NCBI GenBank assembly: GCA_963824395.1
Contig: CAWGPF010000005.1
Coordinates: 310,001-374,000 of the forward strand
DNA length: 64,000 nucleotides
Direction: 5' to 3'
Source: 13-2-20CM-66-19 sp963824395
Lineage (GTDB): Bacteria > Pseudomonadota > Gammaproteobacteria > Steroidobacterales > Steroidobacteraceae
The notes under the pieces were generated by a model. It was not told where the DNA came from. It was given only the letters and a program-made list of their open reading frames with translations, and searched no databases. Both the position numbers and the translations under genes were made by a program. Positions 32,432 to 41,903 of the stretch are shown one piece after another (position 1 is the first letter of the stretch; the number at the start of each line of letters is the position of its first letter).

Positions 32432-33757
32432 GTGAGTGAGCGGGATCTGTTCGAGGCCGATCCGCTGCGGCCGCTCGCCGACCGCATGCGGCCGCGCACT
32501 ATCGCTGAATTTGTCGGCCAGCAGCATCTGCTGGGTCCGGGCAAGCCGCTCGCGGCGAGCATCGCCGCGGGGCGCCTGCACTCCCTCATTCTGTGGGGGC
32601 CACCGGGCACCGGCAAGACGACGCTCGCGCGACTGATCGCGCAGGCCTCGGGCGCACAGTTCATTCCGCTGTCGGCGGTGATGGCGGGCGTCAAGGACAT
32701 CCGCGCGGCCGTGGAGGCGGCCCGTGCAGCGCGCAGCGACGGGCAGCGCCCGACGCTTTTGTTCCTGGACGAGGTGCACCGCTTCAACAAGGCCCAGCAG
32801 GACACGTTCCTGCCGTATCTGGAGGACGGCACGCTCACCTTCGTCGGCGCCACCACCGAGAATCCCTCTTTCGAAGTGGTGAGCGCGCTCCTCTCGCGGG
32901 CGCGCGTCTACGTGCTGCGGGCGCTCGCGCCGGAGGACCTGGCGGGACTCATGCGGCGGGCACTCGCGGACGAGGAACGCGGGCTCGGGCGTGAAGGGCT
33001 CACTGCCGAGGACGCGGCACTCGATCTCATGGCGCGCGCCGCCGACGGGGACGCCCGGCGCGCGCTCAACATGCTGGAGCTTGCCGCGCAGCTCACCGAG
33101 GCTGCCGGCGGCGAGCGCATCCTCACCCTCGCGATCGCCCAGGAGGTCGCCGGCGGCACCCATCGGCGCTTCGACAAGGGGGGTGACCAGTTCTACGACC
33201 AGATCTCCGCCCTCCACAAGGCGGTGCGCGGCTCGGATCCGGATGCCGCGCTCTACTGGCTGTGCCGCATGCTCGATGGTGGCTGCGACCCGACCTATCT
33301 CGCGCGCCGCATCGCGCGCATGGCGGTGGAGGACATCGGCCTTGCCGACCCGCGCGCCTTCGCTCTCACCCTGGATGCCTGGCAGGCCTACGAGCGGCTC
33401 GGGAGTCCGGAAGGGGAGCTCGCGCTCGCCAACGCCGTCGTCTACATGGCATGCGCGCCCAAGAGCAACGCGGTGTATGTCGCCATGGGGGAAGCCATGG
33501 AGGACGTGGCCAAGTTCGGCACGCTCGACGTGCCCGCGCAACTGCGCAACGCGCCTACCCGGCTCATGAAGGACTTGGGCTACGGGCGCAACTACCGCTA
33601 TGCCCACGATGAACCGGACGCCTTCGCCGCCGGCGAGCGCTACCTGCCGGAAGCCCTGCCGGATCGGCGATACTACCGCCCGGTGCCGCGCGGGCTTGAG
33701 ATCAAGATCGGCGAAGCCCTCGCGCGGCTGCGCGCCCGCAACGAACCGAAAGGCTGA
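32432..33757 (+). CDS. rarA: Replication-associated recombination protein A (RarA/MgsA)
   Basis: This 441-residue AAA+ ATPase of the RarA/WRNIP1 family acts at stalled forks. RPRTIAEFVGQQHLLG opens the AAA module; Walker A GPPGTGKTT is at about 56-64, Walker B LFLDEVHRFNKAQQD near 107, and sensor 1 GATTENPSFE near 133. The C-terminal tetramerisation region contains GSDPDAALYWLCRML and IARMAVEDIGLADP, typical of the family. It starts with GTG, 21 bp after lolA. Confidence 0.96.
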   Translation: MSERDLFEADPLRPLADRMRPRTIAEFVGQQHLLGPGKPLAASIAAGRLHSLILWGPPGTGKTTLARLIAQASGAQFIPLSAVMAGVKDIRAAVEAARAARSDGQRPTLLFLDEVHRFNKAQQDTFLPYLEDGTLTFVGATTENPSFEVVSALLSRARVYVLRALAPEDLAGLMRRALADEERGLGREGLTAEDAALDLMARAADGDARRALNMLELAAQLTEAAGGERILTLAIAQEVAGGTHRRFDKGGDQFYDQISALHKAVRGSDPDAALYWLCRMLDGGCDPTYLARRIARMAVEDIGLADPRAFALTLDAWQAYERLGSPEGELALANAVVYMACAPKSNAVYVAMGEAMEDVAKFGTLDVPAQLRNAPTRLMKDLGYGRNYRYAHDEPDAFAAGERYLPEALPDRRYYRPVPRGLEIKIGEALARLRARNEPKG

Positions 33758-33762
33758 ACGAA

Positions 33763-35040
33763 GTGATCGACCCGAAGCTGTTGCGCAGCGAACCTGAGGC
33801 GGTGGCCAAGAACCTCGCGCGCCGCGGCTTCGTTCTCGATGTCGCGGCGCTGCAGGCGCTGGAGGACAAGCGCAAGCCCTTCACCGTCGAGCTCGACCGG
33901 CTGCGTGCCGAGCGCAACGCCAATGCCAAGGCCGTCGGCATGGCCAAGGGGCGCGGTGAGGATGCCGGCGCCCTCATCGCCAAAGGCGAAAGCCTCGTCG
34001 CCGGGCTGGCGGAGGCGGAAGGCAAACTCGCCGCGGTGCAGGCGGAGCTCGAGAGCTGGCAGCTCGGGCTGCCGAACCTGCTGCACGAGTCGGTTCCCGA
34101 CGGACATGATGAGAATGCGAATCTTGAAGTACGCCGCGTCGGCGAGCCGCGGCGCTTCACCTTCAGGCCGCGCGATCACGTCGAACTCGGCGAGCGTCTG
34201 AAGGGCATCGACTTCGACGCGGCGGCGCGCATCTCCGGGGCGCGCTTCGTGGTGCTGCGGGGCCACATCGCGCGGCTGCACCGGGCGCTCGCGCAGTACA
34301 TGCTCGACCTGCACACGCGCGAGCACGGCTACACGGAGGTGTACGTGCCGTACCTGGTGCAGGCGCCGGCGCTCGTGGGCACCTCGCAGCTGCCGAAGTT
34401 CGAGCAGGACCTGTTCGCGCTGCGCGGCGAGCAGGGCTTCTATCTCATACCAACCGCCGAAGTGCCGGTAACGAACCTCGTGCGCGGGGAGATCGTGGCC
34501 GCCGAGGCTCTGCCGCTTAGGTTCGTAGCCCACACGCCGTGCTTCCGCTCGGAGGCCGGCGCGGCCGGCAAGGACACGCGCGGCATGATCCGCAACCACC
34601 AGTTCGACAAGGTGGAGCTGGTGCAGATCGTGCGTCCCGAGGCCTCCTATGGCGCGCTCGAAGAACTCACCGGGCACGCCGAGACGGTGTTAAGGCAGCT
34701 GGAAATCCCCTACCGCACGATGGCACTGTGCGCCGGCGACATTGGTTTCGGCAGCGCCAAGACCTACGACCTCGAGGCCTGGCTGCCCTCGCAGGAGCGC
34801 TACCGCGAGATCTCCTCCTGCAGCAACTTCGAGGCATTTCAGGCGCGCCGCATGCAGGCGCGCTGGCGCAACCCCCAGGGTAACAAGCCCGAGCCCCTGC
34901 ATACCCTCAACGGCTCGGGGCTGGCGGTGGGGCGCACGCTCGTGGCGGTGCTCGAGAACTATCAGAACGCGGACGGCTCGGTCACCGTGCCCGCGGTACT
35001 CAAGCCCTACATGGGCGGCGTGGCCGAACTCACGCCATAG
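33763..35040 (+). CDS. serS: Seryl-tRNA synthetase
   Basis: This 425-residue class II synthetase charges tRNA-Ser and tRNA-Sec. An N-terminal coiled-coil arm (about 30-100) grips the long variable arm of tRNA-Ser. Class II motif 1 lies around EVYVPYLVQ, motif 2 in FRSEAGAAGKDTRGMIRNHQFDKVELV, and motif 3 in NGSGLAVGRTLVAVLENYQ. The GTG start lies 5 bp after rarA. The gene serves the tRNA-Ser species discussed near 51 kb. Confidence 0.97.
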   Translation: MIDPKLLRSEPEAVAKNLARRGFVLDVAALQALEDKRKPFTVELDRLRAERNANAKAVGMAKGRGEDAGALIAKGESLVAGLAEAEGKLAAVQAELESWQLGLPNLLHESVPDGHDENANLEVRRVGEPRRFTFRPRDHVELGERLKGIDFDAAARISGARFVVLRGHIARLHRALAQYMLDLHTREHGYTEVYVPYLVQAPALVGTSQLPKFEQDLFALRGEQGFYLIPTAEVPVTNLVRGEIVAAEALPLRFVAHTPCFRSEAGAAGKDTRGMIRNHQFDKVELVQIVRPEASYGALEELTGHAETVLRQLEIPYRTMALCAGDIGFGSAKTYDLEAWLPSQERYREISSCSNFEAFQARRMQARWRNPQGNKPEPLHTLNGSGLAVGRTLVAVLENYQNADGSVTVPAVLKPYMGGVAELTP

Positions 35041-35067
35041 ACTATCGATTATCGATAGCTCTATACT
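35038..35067 (+). promoter_or_regulatory. iclR promoter overlapped by a 17-bp palindromic operator
   Basis: CTATCGATTATCGATAG (35042-35058) is a perfect 8+1+8 palindrome. It lies between a TAGACT -35-like hexamer (35038-35043) and TATACT (35062-35067, 18-bp spacer). Placement in the spacer suggests autorepression. The -10 box ends ten bases before the ATG, so the mRNA leader is only about 3 nt. Confidence 0.75.
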
Positions 35068-35077
35068 GCATTTCACA

Positions 35078-35890
35078 ATGAAGCGTACGCCGCGCAAGCC
35101 AGAGCAGGCGCGAGCGCGCGACCCGCTCTTCAACCGTTCAGTGGAAAAGGCCCTCGCGATACTCGAGGCCTTCGGCGGTGAGCGGCGCGCCTTGAGCCTT
35201 GCGGAACTCGCCGCCAGCGTCGGTATGACGCTGAGCTCGGCGCAGCGCTGCGTGCACACCCTGGTGCGACTTGGGTTCCTGCGCCGGGATGCGGGCATGA
35301 AGCGCTGGGTGCTCACGCCCCGCTCGCTGGCCTTGGCACATGCCTACCTGGCAGGTCACGCGCTGCTCGAGCAGGCGACCACACACCTGGTCGATCTCAA
35401 CCAGGCGAGCGGGGAGTCGGTCAGCATGTCCGAGCCCGAAGGCAGTGACATGGTGTTCATCGCGCGTTTCCCGAGCCTGAAGCGCTTCTATATCCACATG
35501 CCGGTCGGGCGGCGTCTGCCCATGTACTGCACCGCTTCCGGGCGTGCTTACCTCTCGACGCTGCCCGCGGCCGCAGCGCAGCGCATGGTGCGCCGTTCGG
35601 ACCTCAGATCGCTCACGCCGAGCACACTCACAGATCCGGCCACGATCCTCAGGCGCATCGCCGAGGCACGCGAGGCGGGATACGCCTGGTCGGACCAGGA
35701 GTGCTATCGCGGCGACCTGTCGATCGCCGCGCCGATCCTCGGGGCTGGCGGAGAGGCGCTCGCGGCCGTGAACATCTCCGCACCGACCAGTCGCTGGACA
35801 CTCCCGGAGCTGCGCGCAAAACTCGCGCCCCTGCTCCTGCAGACGGCGCGGGCGGCCTCCGTTGGCCAGGCCATGCTGCGCTCGGCATGA
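35078..35890 (+). CDS. IclR-family transcriptional regulator
   Basis: This 270-residue regulator has an N-terminal winged helix (about 20-80: NRSVEKALAILEAFGGERRALSLAELAASVGMTLSSAQRCVHTLVRLGFLRRD). A C-terminal effector domain follows (SGESVSMSEPEGSDMVFIARFPS; PMYCTASGRAYLSTLP; SDQECYRGDLSIAAPILG). ATG 35078 follows directly on the operator/promoter. Its TGA overlaps the ATG of the amino-acid permease, so both are translationally coupled. It probably senses an amine or an amine-derived metabolite; this is inferred from its neighbours and from the second copy of the operator at 46768. Confidence 0.93.
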   Translation: MKRTPRKPEQARARDPLFNRSVEKALAILEAFGGERRALSLAELAASVGMTLSSAQRCVHTLVRLGFLRRDAGMKRWVLTPRSLALAHAYLAGHALLEQATTHLVDLNQASGESVSMSEPEGSDMVFIARFPSLKRFYIHMPVGRRLPMYCTASGRAYLSTLPAAAAQRMVRRSDLRSLTPSTLTDPATILRRIAEAREAGYAWSDQECYRGDLSIAAPILGAGGEALAAVNISAPTSRWTLPELRAKLAPLLLQTARAASVGQAMLRSA

Positions 35891-37290
35891 GTGCCGCGCT
35901 GCCAAGCGCCGTGCCTGAACTCAGCCGCTCGCTCGAGTCGCGCCACATCACCATGATCTCGATCGGCGGCATGATCGGCGCGGGCCTGTTCGTCAGCAGC
36001 AGTGCGGCGATCGCGGCCACCGGTCCTGCGATCGTAGTGAGCTACCTCATCACCGGCGCCTTGGTGCTGCTCGTCATGCGCATGCTCGGGGAGATGGCGA
36101 TGACGCTGCCGAAGGTGCGCTCGTTCACCGAGTTCGCGCGCGCCGGCCTCGGCAATTGGGGCGGTTTTGTCGCCGGCTGGCTCTACTGGTACTTCTGGAT
36201 GATCGTGGTACCGGTGGAAGCGATCGCCGGTGCCAACATCCTGCACAACTGGTTCGGCGCCCACGGGCCCTCACCCCTGGCACTCGGCCTGATCCTTATG
36301 GGAGTCATGACCGCGGTCAACCTGATGTCGGCACGCTCGTACGGGGAGTTCGAGTTCTGGTTTGCCTCCATCAAGGTGGCAGCCATCCTGGTGTTTATCG
36401 CACTCGCGGCGGCCTATGCCTGCGGCTTCACCGCGCCCGCCGGCAGCACCTTCGGCAATCTCACCGCCTTCGGAGGCTTCATGCCCAAGGGCGTCACCGC
36501 GATGCTCTCCGGGGCGGTCACGGTGTACTTCTCCCTGACCGGGGCTGAGATCACCACCATCGCAGCGGCGGAGTCGAAGGAGCCGGCGCGCGCCGTGGCC
36601 CGCATGAGCAGCACCGTGATCGTGCGCATCCTCACCTTCTATGCCGGCTCGGTGTTCCTCATCGTCTCGGTAGTGCCGTGGGTCAACGTCAAGGCGGGGG
36701 AGTCGCCCTTCACCCTGGCGCTCACGACGATGCAGTTCCGCTGGGCGAGTGTCGCCATGAGCGCCATCATCCTCACCGCGGTGCTCTCCTGCCTGAATTC
36801 CGCCTTCTACGTGTGCTCGCGGGTGCTGTTCGTACTCGCCGAGCACGGCGATGCCCCGCAGTTCCTGGTCAAGCTCAACGAGCGTCGCGTGCCGACCCGC
36901 TCGGTGTGGATGGGCAGCATCGCAGGGGTGCTGGGACTCTTCGCCGCCACCGCGCACTCGCAGGCCGTATTCACGTTCCTGGTCAACGCCTCGGGGGCGC
37001 TGATCGTGTTCATCTACATGATGATCGTAGTGGCACACCTGCGGGTGCGGCGCGAACGCGAGGCGACCGGGGCTCCGCAGCCGGCGCTCACGATGTGGCT
37101 CTTCCCCTGGGCGAACTACGCTGCCCTCGCCGGCATGGCCGCGGTACTCATCGCCATGGCCCTGATGCCCGACATGCAGCGTGACCTTAAGGTCAGTGGG
37201 CTGTCGCTGGCGGTGGCGCTCGCGGCATTCCTCGTGGTCAATGCGCGGCGGCGGGCGCGCGCACCCCAGGCTGCGGCGGTGCAGCCGTGA
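35887..37290 (+). CDS. APC-superfamily amino acid/amine permease (GabP/AnsP-like)
   Basis: This 467-residue permease has 12 predicted membrane helices. The first bears the family motif ISIGGMIGAGLFVSSSAAIAATGPA, and EFARAGLGNWGGFVAGWLYWYFW follows, typical of the AAT family (GABA, asparagine, proline/aromatic amino-acid permeases). It lies in the inner membrane and imports its substrate with protons. Context (amine dehydrogenase, polyamine-type oxidases) suggests an amine, GABA or aromatic amino acid. It is coupled to iclR by an ATGA overlap. Confidence 0.92.
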   Translation: MSAALPSAVPELSRSLESRHITMISIGGMIGAGLFVSSSAAIAATGPAIVVSYLITGALVLLVMRMLGEMAMTLPKVRSFTEFARAGLGNWGGFVAGWLYWYFWMIVVPVEAIAGANILHNWFGAHGPSPLALGLILMGVMTAVNLMSARSYGEFEFWFASIKVAAILVFIALAAAYACGFTAPAGSTFGNLTAFGGFMPKGVTAMLSGAVTVYFSLTGAEITTIAAAESKEPARAVARMSSTVIVRILTFYAGSVFLIVSVVPWVNVKAGESPFTLALTTMQFRWASVAMSAIILTAVLSCLNSAFYVCSRVLFVLAEHGDAPQFLVKLNERRVPTRSVWMGSIAGVLGLFAATAHSQAVFTFLVNASGALIVFIYMMIVVAHLRVRREREATGAPQPALTMWLFPWANYAALAGMAAVLIAMALMPDMQRDLKVSGLSLAVALAAFLVVNARRRARAPQAAAVQP

Positions 37291-37441
37291 GAGCGGCGAC
37301 CGCCACGGTGCGCAGCGTGCGCCGTGCCCCGCGCAGCTGGATCAGTGACGCTTGAGCTTGGCGTGAAAGTGTGACTACAGTGTCCGCGCCGTGAGGGGGT
37401 GCGGGCCATGACTTGAATAAAGAAGTGTACGGGGAGGTCTT

Positions 37442-39955
37442 ATGCGTCGCATTCACGATCTGAATCTCAAGCGGGCTCTCATCGGGGGCCCGATCCGATG
37501 GACGGTGGCAACACTGCTGTACGCGGGCGGCGCACTGGCGCAGGAGCAGGCCGCATCCACCGAGGCCACGACGGCAGGTCCACTGCAGGAAGTCACCGTG
37601 ACGGCGACCCGTCGCTCCGAGTCCCTGAGCAAGGTGCCAATCAGCGTCACCGCGCTCACCCAGGAGAGCCTCGATGACCGCGGCGTCAAGGACTTCCAGG
37701 AGATCGCGCGTTTCACCCCCGGGGTGAACTTCGACAACTCCGGCACCAACAACATTTCCATCCGCGGCATCTCCGGTACCGGAGGTGCGGGCACCACCGG
37801 CATCTACCTCGATGACACGCCCATCCAGATGCGTGCGCTTGCCTTCAACCCGGACGAGGCGCTGCCGAAGTCCTTTGACATCGACCGTGTCGAGGTGCTG
37901 CGCGGACCGCAGGGCACGCTGTTCGGCGCCGGCTCCGAGGGCGGCACGGTGCGCTACATCACGACGCAGCCAAGCCTCACCCACACGACCATGTACAGCC
38001 GCGAGGAGATCGCGGATACACAGAACGGCGCGCCGAGCTATGAGGCCGGGGCCGCAATCGGCGGCCCGCTCGTGGAGGGCACGCTCGGCGCACGCGTTGC
38101 GATCTCCTACCGCCGCGATGGCGGCTACGTCGATGACATCAATCCCGTGACCCTGCAGTCGACCGAGAAGAACGCCAATTTCCGCAATACGCTGCTCGCC
38201 CGCGTGGCGTTCCTGTGGGCGCCTAATGACAAGTGGAGCGTCTCACCGAGCATCTACTACCAGGACCAGTACCGTAACGACATCGACAACTACTGGCCGA
38301 TCTATTCGGATCCTAACAATGGCAAGTTAGTGAATGCCGACCCCACGCAGCGGCGCGTGCCGGACCGGTTCTACCTTACGGCGCTGAAGATCCAGGGCGA
38401 TGTCGGCTTTGCCGATTTCATTTCCAACACCTCGTACTACCACCGCAAGGAGCAGTCTGGCTACGAGGGCACGCTCTACAACCTCGGCTACTACCAGACC
38501 TTCATCGGCACGCAGACGCTGGTGGACGCCAACGGGATTCACCTGCCGGCGGGTGCGCTCAACTACACCTCACCCTCGACCGTCGACAACGGTCAGCAGA
38601 ACATCACGCAGGAGTTCCGCCTGCAGTCCTCGGACCCGGCGGCGAAGCTGCAATGGACGACCGGGATATTCGCCTCGGTGAACCGCCAGACCTATCTTGA
38701 GCAGATCCACGACCCGATGCTCAACGAGCTGACCGAGGCGCTCACCGGCATGCCCTACACCGATATCTTCACAGATCAGAACGGCAACCCGCTGCCCTAT
38801 GATCCGGCGTACCCGAACGACTCGTACTTCCTCAAGACCGATGCCAAGGACCAGCAATACGCCATCTTCGGTGAGATTAACTACGCGATCTTCGACTGGT
38901 TCAAGGTGGTGGCCGGGGTGCGCTTCTCAAAGAACAAGTACTCCTTCGATACGCTCACCGGCGGTCCGCAGCTGTTCAACACCACGCGCGCGGGCAGCGG
39001 TGACAACTCCGAGAATGCTACGACCCCGCGGCTGGGCCTGAATTTCCAGATAGATCCGAACAACCTCTACTACTTCACGTACGCGAAGGGCTTCCGGCCC
39101 GGTGGCGCCAATAACCCCCTGCCGCAGGCGGCGTGCGCCCAGGACTTCGCGAGCTTCGGCATCTCGCAGGCGCCCACCACCTACAGCTCCGACAGCGTGC
39201 AGAGCTTTGAAGTCGGGGCGAAGAACAATATTGCCGGCCGCGTACGCCTCGCCACCAGCATCTATTACATCAAGTGGAACAACATCCAGCAGACCGTCAT
39301 CCCGCCCATCTGCCAGATTTCCTTCATCTCCAACCTCGGTCAGGCGGTGGCCAAGGGCGGTGATATCCAGGCGGAAATCGCCGTTACCGACAACCTCGAC
39401 CTCGACCTCACCGCCGGCTACACCGATGCCCGTTACACGGCGGATTCGAGACTGAGCCCCACCGAGCAGAAGCCCATCGTCGCGGACGGAGATGCAATCA
39501 CGGGCGCCTCGAGCGAGACCGGCGGCGGGCAGCCGACGGCGCCGGTCACCGTGACCGCGGGACTTGAGTACAAGTTCGCAGCGTTCGCGCACCAGTCCTT
39601 CATCCGGGTGGATGCCGAGTATGAGGGACGCGCCAAGTGGTCGACGCCCGGCCTCGACGGCACGCCCACCGCCGACGGCAGCGGCGCGCGCACCCTGCAG
39701 TACGACACCGGCAACTTCGTGCTGCCGGGCACGGTTTTCACCAGTGCGCGCGCCGGCATGGAATTCGGGGAGTGGCAGATCAGTGCCTTCGTTGACAACC
39801 TTGCGAACCTGCACCCGGTGGTCGACTACAACAACACCATCTGCCCCTCGGACGTGACGACGCCGGCCTGCAGTCAGGCAGGCGGGGAGCGGTTGCTGCG
39901 CGAGTACACCTGGCGCCCCCGTACCATCGGCATGACGTTCATCTTCAGGAAGTAA
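37442..39955 (+). CDS. TonB-dependent outer-membrane receptor
   Basis: This 837-residue receptor has a signal peptide (cleaved near ALAQ, residue 34) and a TonB box-like EVTVTATRR followed by the plug (VPISVTALTQESLDDRGVKDFQEIARFTPGV; VEVLRGPQGTLFGAGSEGGTVRYITTQP). A 22-strand barrel ends in an aromatic/basic tail (TIGMTFIFRK). It belongs to the broad CirA/sphingomonad-type group whose ligands are not limited to siderophores. The start is preceded by GGGGAGG. Its TAA overlaps the start of the next gene (TAATG), so it is co-expressed with the spermidine-dehydrogenase-like enzyme, suggesting that it imports an amine or a complex of it. The 151-bp upstream gap shows no second copy of the IclR operator. 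Confidence 0.93.
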   Translation: MRRIHDLNLKRALIGGPIRWTVATLLYAGGALAQEQAASTEATTAGPLQEVTVTATRRSESLSKVPISVTALTQESLDDRGVKDFQEIARFTPGVNFDNSGTNNISIRGISGTGGAGTTGIYLDDTPIQMRALAFNPDEALPKSFDIDRVEVLRGPQGTLFGAGSEGGTVRYITTQPSLTHTTMYSREEIADTQNGAPSYEAGAAIGGPLVEGTLGARVAISYRRDGGYVDDINPVTLQSTEKNANFRNTLLARVAFLWAPNDKWSVSPSIYYQDQYRNDIDNYWPIYSDPNNGKLVNADPTQRRVPDRFYLTALKIQGDVGFADFISNTSYYHRKEQSGYEGTLYNLGYYQTFIGTQTLVDANGIHLPAGALNYTSPSTVDNGQQNITQEFRLQSSDPAAKLQWTTGIFASVNRQTYLEQIHDPMLNELTEALTGMPYTDIFTDQNGNPLPYDPAYPNDSYFLKTDAKDQQYAIFGEINYAIFDWFKVVAGVRFSKNKYSFDTLTGGPQLFNTTRAGSGDNSENATTPRLGLNFQIDPNNLYYFTYAKGFRPGGANNPLPQAACAQDFASFGISQAPTTYSSDSVQSFEVGAKNNIAGRVRLATSIYYIKWNNIQQTVIPPICQISFISNLGQAVAKGGDIQAEIAVTDNLDLDLTAGYTDARYTADSRLSPTEQKPIVADGDAITGASSETGGGQPTAPVTVTAGLEYKFAAFAHQSFIRVDAEYEGRAKWSTPGLDGTPTADGSGARTLQYDTGNFVLPGTVFTSARAGMEFGEWQISAFVDNLANLHPVVDYNNTICPSDVTTPACSQAGGERLLREYTWRPRTIGMTFIFRK

Positions 39956-41883
39956 TGGCAGGGTGCCGCTCCGGCCCGCGCCCGGCCTCGCTGGGCGCGG
40001 AGCGGGTGATCCCGCGCCGCGACTTCCTGCAGGGCGCGCTCATCGGCGCGGCGAGCACGTTGTGCGGCCCGCTGCTGTGCGGGCTCGCCCGCGCGGAGGA
40101 CGGTGCCGCCGCCGCAGCGCTGCCCGGCTACTACCCGCCGGCGCTCACGGGGATGCGTGGCTCGCACCCGGGTTCATTCGAGGCCGCCCACGCGCTGCGC
40201 GATGGCGCGCGAGCGCCCGCCATCCGGCAGACGGGCGAGCAGTACGATCTCATCGTCGTGGGCGGGGGCATCAGCGGCCTGGCCGCCGCGCACTACTACC
40301 GCAAGCACGCGGGGGCGCGGGCGCGCATCCTGGTGCTGGACAATCACGATGACTTCGGCGGCCATGCCAAGCGCAACGAGTTCACACTCGGGGGCAGGCT
40401 GCAACTGGTCAACGGCGGCACCCTCGAGATCGATAGCCCGAGACCTTACGGAGCAATCGCGGGCGGGCTCCTCAAGGAACTCGGCATCGACGTCGCGGCG
40501 CTCGCGCGCAAGGTGGAGCACCGGCATTTCTATTCAAGCCTCGGGATGCGGCGGGCGGCATTCTTCGACGCGCAGACCTTCGGCACCGATAAGCTCATCA
40601 CGGGGATCGACGCCGGCGCGCTGCGCGCAGCGCTGAAGGACGCCCCCTTAAGCGCGCAGGATCGCGAGGACCTGGTACGCATCCGCGAGGAGCACCGCGA
40701 CTATCTGCCCGGCCTGACCTCGGCGCAGAAGAAGGCGCACCTTGCCGGCATCAGCTACCTCGTCTACCTGCGCGATCTCGTGAAGGTGGGCCCGGGGGCG
40801 CTGAAGTACTACCAGTCCCTCAGCAACGGGGAGTGGGGCGTCGGCATCGATGCCGTCTCGGCGCTGGATTTATGGGGCTATGGCTTCCCCGGGTTCCAGG
40901 GACTCAGGCTGAGCCCCGGCGTGACACCACTCATGAGTCCCACGGCTGCCGGCTACCACGAGACCGGCGGCTCACAGCGGCTGCACTTCCCCGACGGCAA
41001 CGCGACCATCGCGCGCCTCCTGGTGCGCGGCCTGATTCCCGCCATTGCGCCCCCCGGTGACGCGGCGGACGTCGTCACGCAGCGCTTCGATTACGCGCAG
41101 CTCGACCGTGCGGACTCACCGGTGCGGGTGCGCCTGAACAGCACCGCCGTGCATGTTGCGCATGAGGGGGATGCCGCCAGGGCTGAGGAGGTCAGGGTCA
41201 CCTATCAGCGCGGTCAGCAGGCCTTCGGGGTGCGTTCCCGCCACTGCGTGCTGGCGTGCTGGAACATGATGATTCCGTACCTGTGTCCGGATCTGCCGCC
41301 GGCACAGCAGCAGGCGCTGCACAGCCTCGTGAAGACACCCCTCGTCTATACCAACGTCGGGCTGCGTAACTGGCGGCCCTTCAGGCAGCTTGGCGTCAGC
41401 GAGGTCTACGCACCGGGCTCCTACTTCAGCAACCTCTACCTCAATCCGAAGGTGGACATTGGCGCCTACCAGGGGAGCGCGAACCCCGATGAGCCCACCA
41501 TCCTGCGCATGGAACGCGTCCCCTGCAAGGCGGGCCTGAGCGAACACGAACAGAACCGGGCGGGGCGGGCTGAGCTGCTGGATACCTCGTTTGCGGTCTT
41601 CGAGCAGGAGATCCGCGCACAACTATCCCGCACGCTCAAGGGTACGGATTTCGATCCGGCGCGCGACATCGAGGCCATCACCGTCAACCGCTGGCCCCAC
41701 GGCTACTCCCCGGAATTCAACTCGCTGTTTGACCCGCATCTGCCGCCCTCGCAGCGGCCGGAAGCCATCGGCCGCGCGCGCTTCGGGCGCATTGCCATCG
41801 CCAATGCGGACTCCGCAGCGGCGGCCTATACGGATGCGGCTATCGAGCAGGCGCACCGCGCGGTGGGCGAGCTCCTCGGCTAG
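39955..41883 (+). CDS. Spermidine dehydrogenase-like FAD protein
   Basis: This 642-residue flavoprotein has a Tat-type signal (IPRRDFLQGALIGAAS, residues about 19-34), so it should be exported folded. The family stretch YYPPALTGMRGSHPGSFEAAHALRDG (from residue 59) is typical of SpdH. The FAD-binding LIVVGGGISGLAAAHYY lies around 99-115, and further conserved blocks are DNHDDFGGHAKRNEF, INRWPHGY-like VNRWPHGYSPEF and GRARFGRIAIANADSAA. Pseudomonas SpdH oxidises spermidine to 1,3-diaminopropane and 4-aminobutyraldehyde and binds heme b. The precise substrate here is unknown. It is translationally coupled to the TonB receptor. Confidence 0.85.
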   Translation: MAGCRSGPRPASLGAERVIPRRDFLQGALIGAASTLCGPLLCGLARAEDGAAAAALPGYYPPALTGMRGSHPGSFEAAHALRDGARAPAIRQTGEQYDLIVVGGGISGLAAAHYYRKHAGARARILVLDNHDDFGGHAKRNEFTLGGRLQLVNGGTLEIDSPRPYGAIAGGLLKELGIDVAALARKVEHRHFYSSLGMRRAAFFDAQTFGTDKLITGIDAGALRAALKDAPLSAQDREDLVRIREEHRDYLPGLTSAQKKAHLAGISYLVYLRDLVKVGPGALKYYQSLSNGEWGVGIDAVSALDLWGYGFPGFQGLRLSPGVTPLMSPTAAGYHETGGSQRLHFPDGNATIARLLVRGLIPAIAPPGDAADVVTQRFDYAQLDRADSPVRVRLNSTAVHVAHEGDAARAEEVRVTYQRGQQAFGVRSRHCVLACWNMMIPYLCPDLPPAQQQALHSLVKTPLVYTNVGLRNWRPFRQLGVSEVYAPGSYFSNLYLNPKVDIGAYQGSANPDEPTILRMERVPCKAGLSEHEQNRAGRAELLDTSFAVFEQEIRAQLSRTLKGTDFDPARDIEAITVNRWPHGYSPEFNSLFDPHLPPSQRPEAIGRARFGRIAIANADSAAAAYTDAAIEQAHRAVGELLG

Positions 41884-41903
41884 CGGCCGCGCCCGCGGCG
41901 GGC

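Noticed and set aside
40423..40438. Third IclR operator copy (ATCGATAG)
   Set aside because: Only one half-site, inside the coding sequence of the spermidine-dehydrogenase-like gene.
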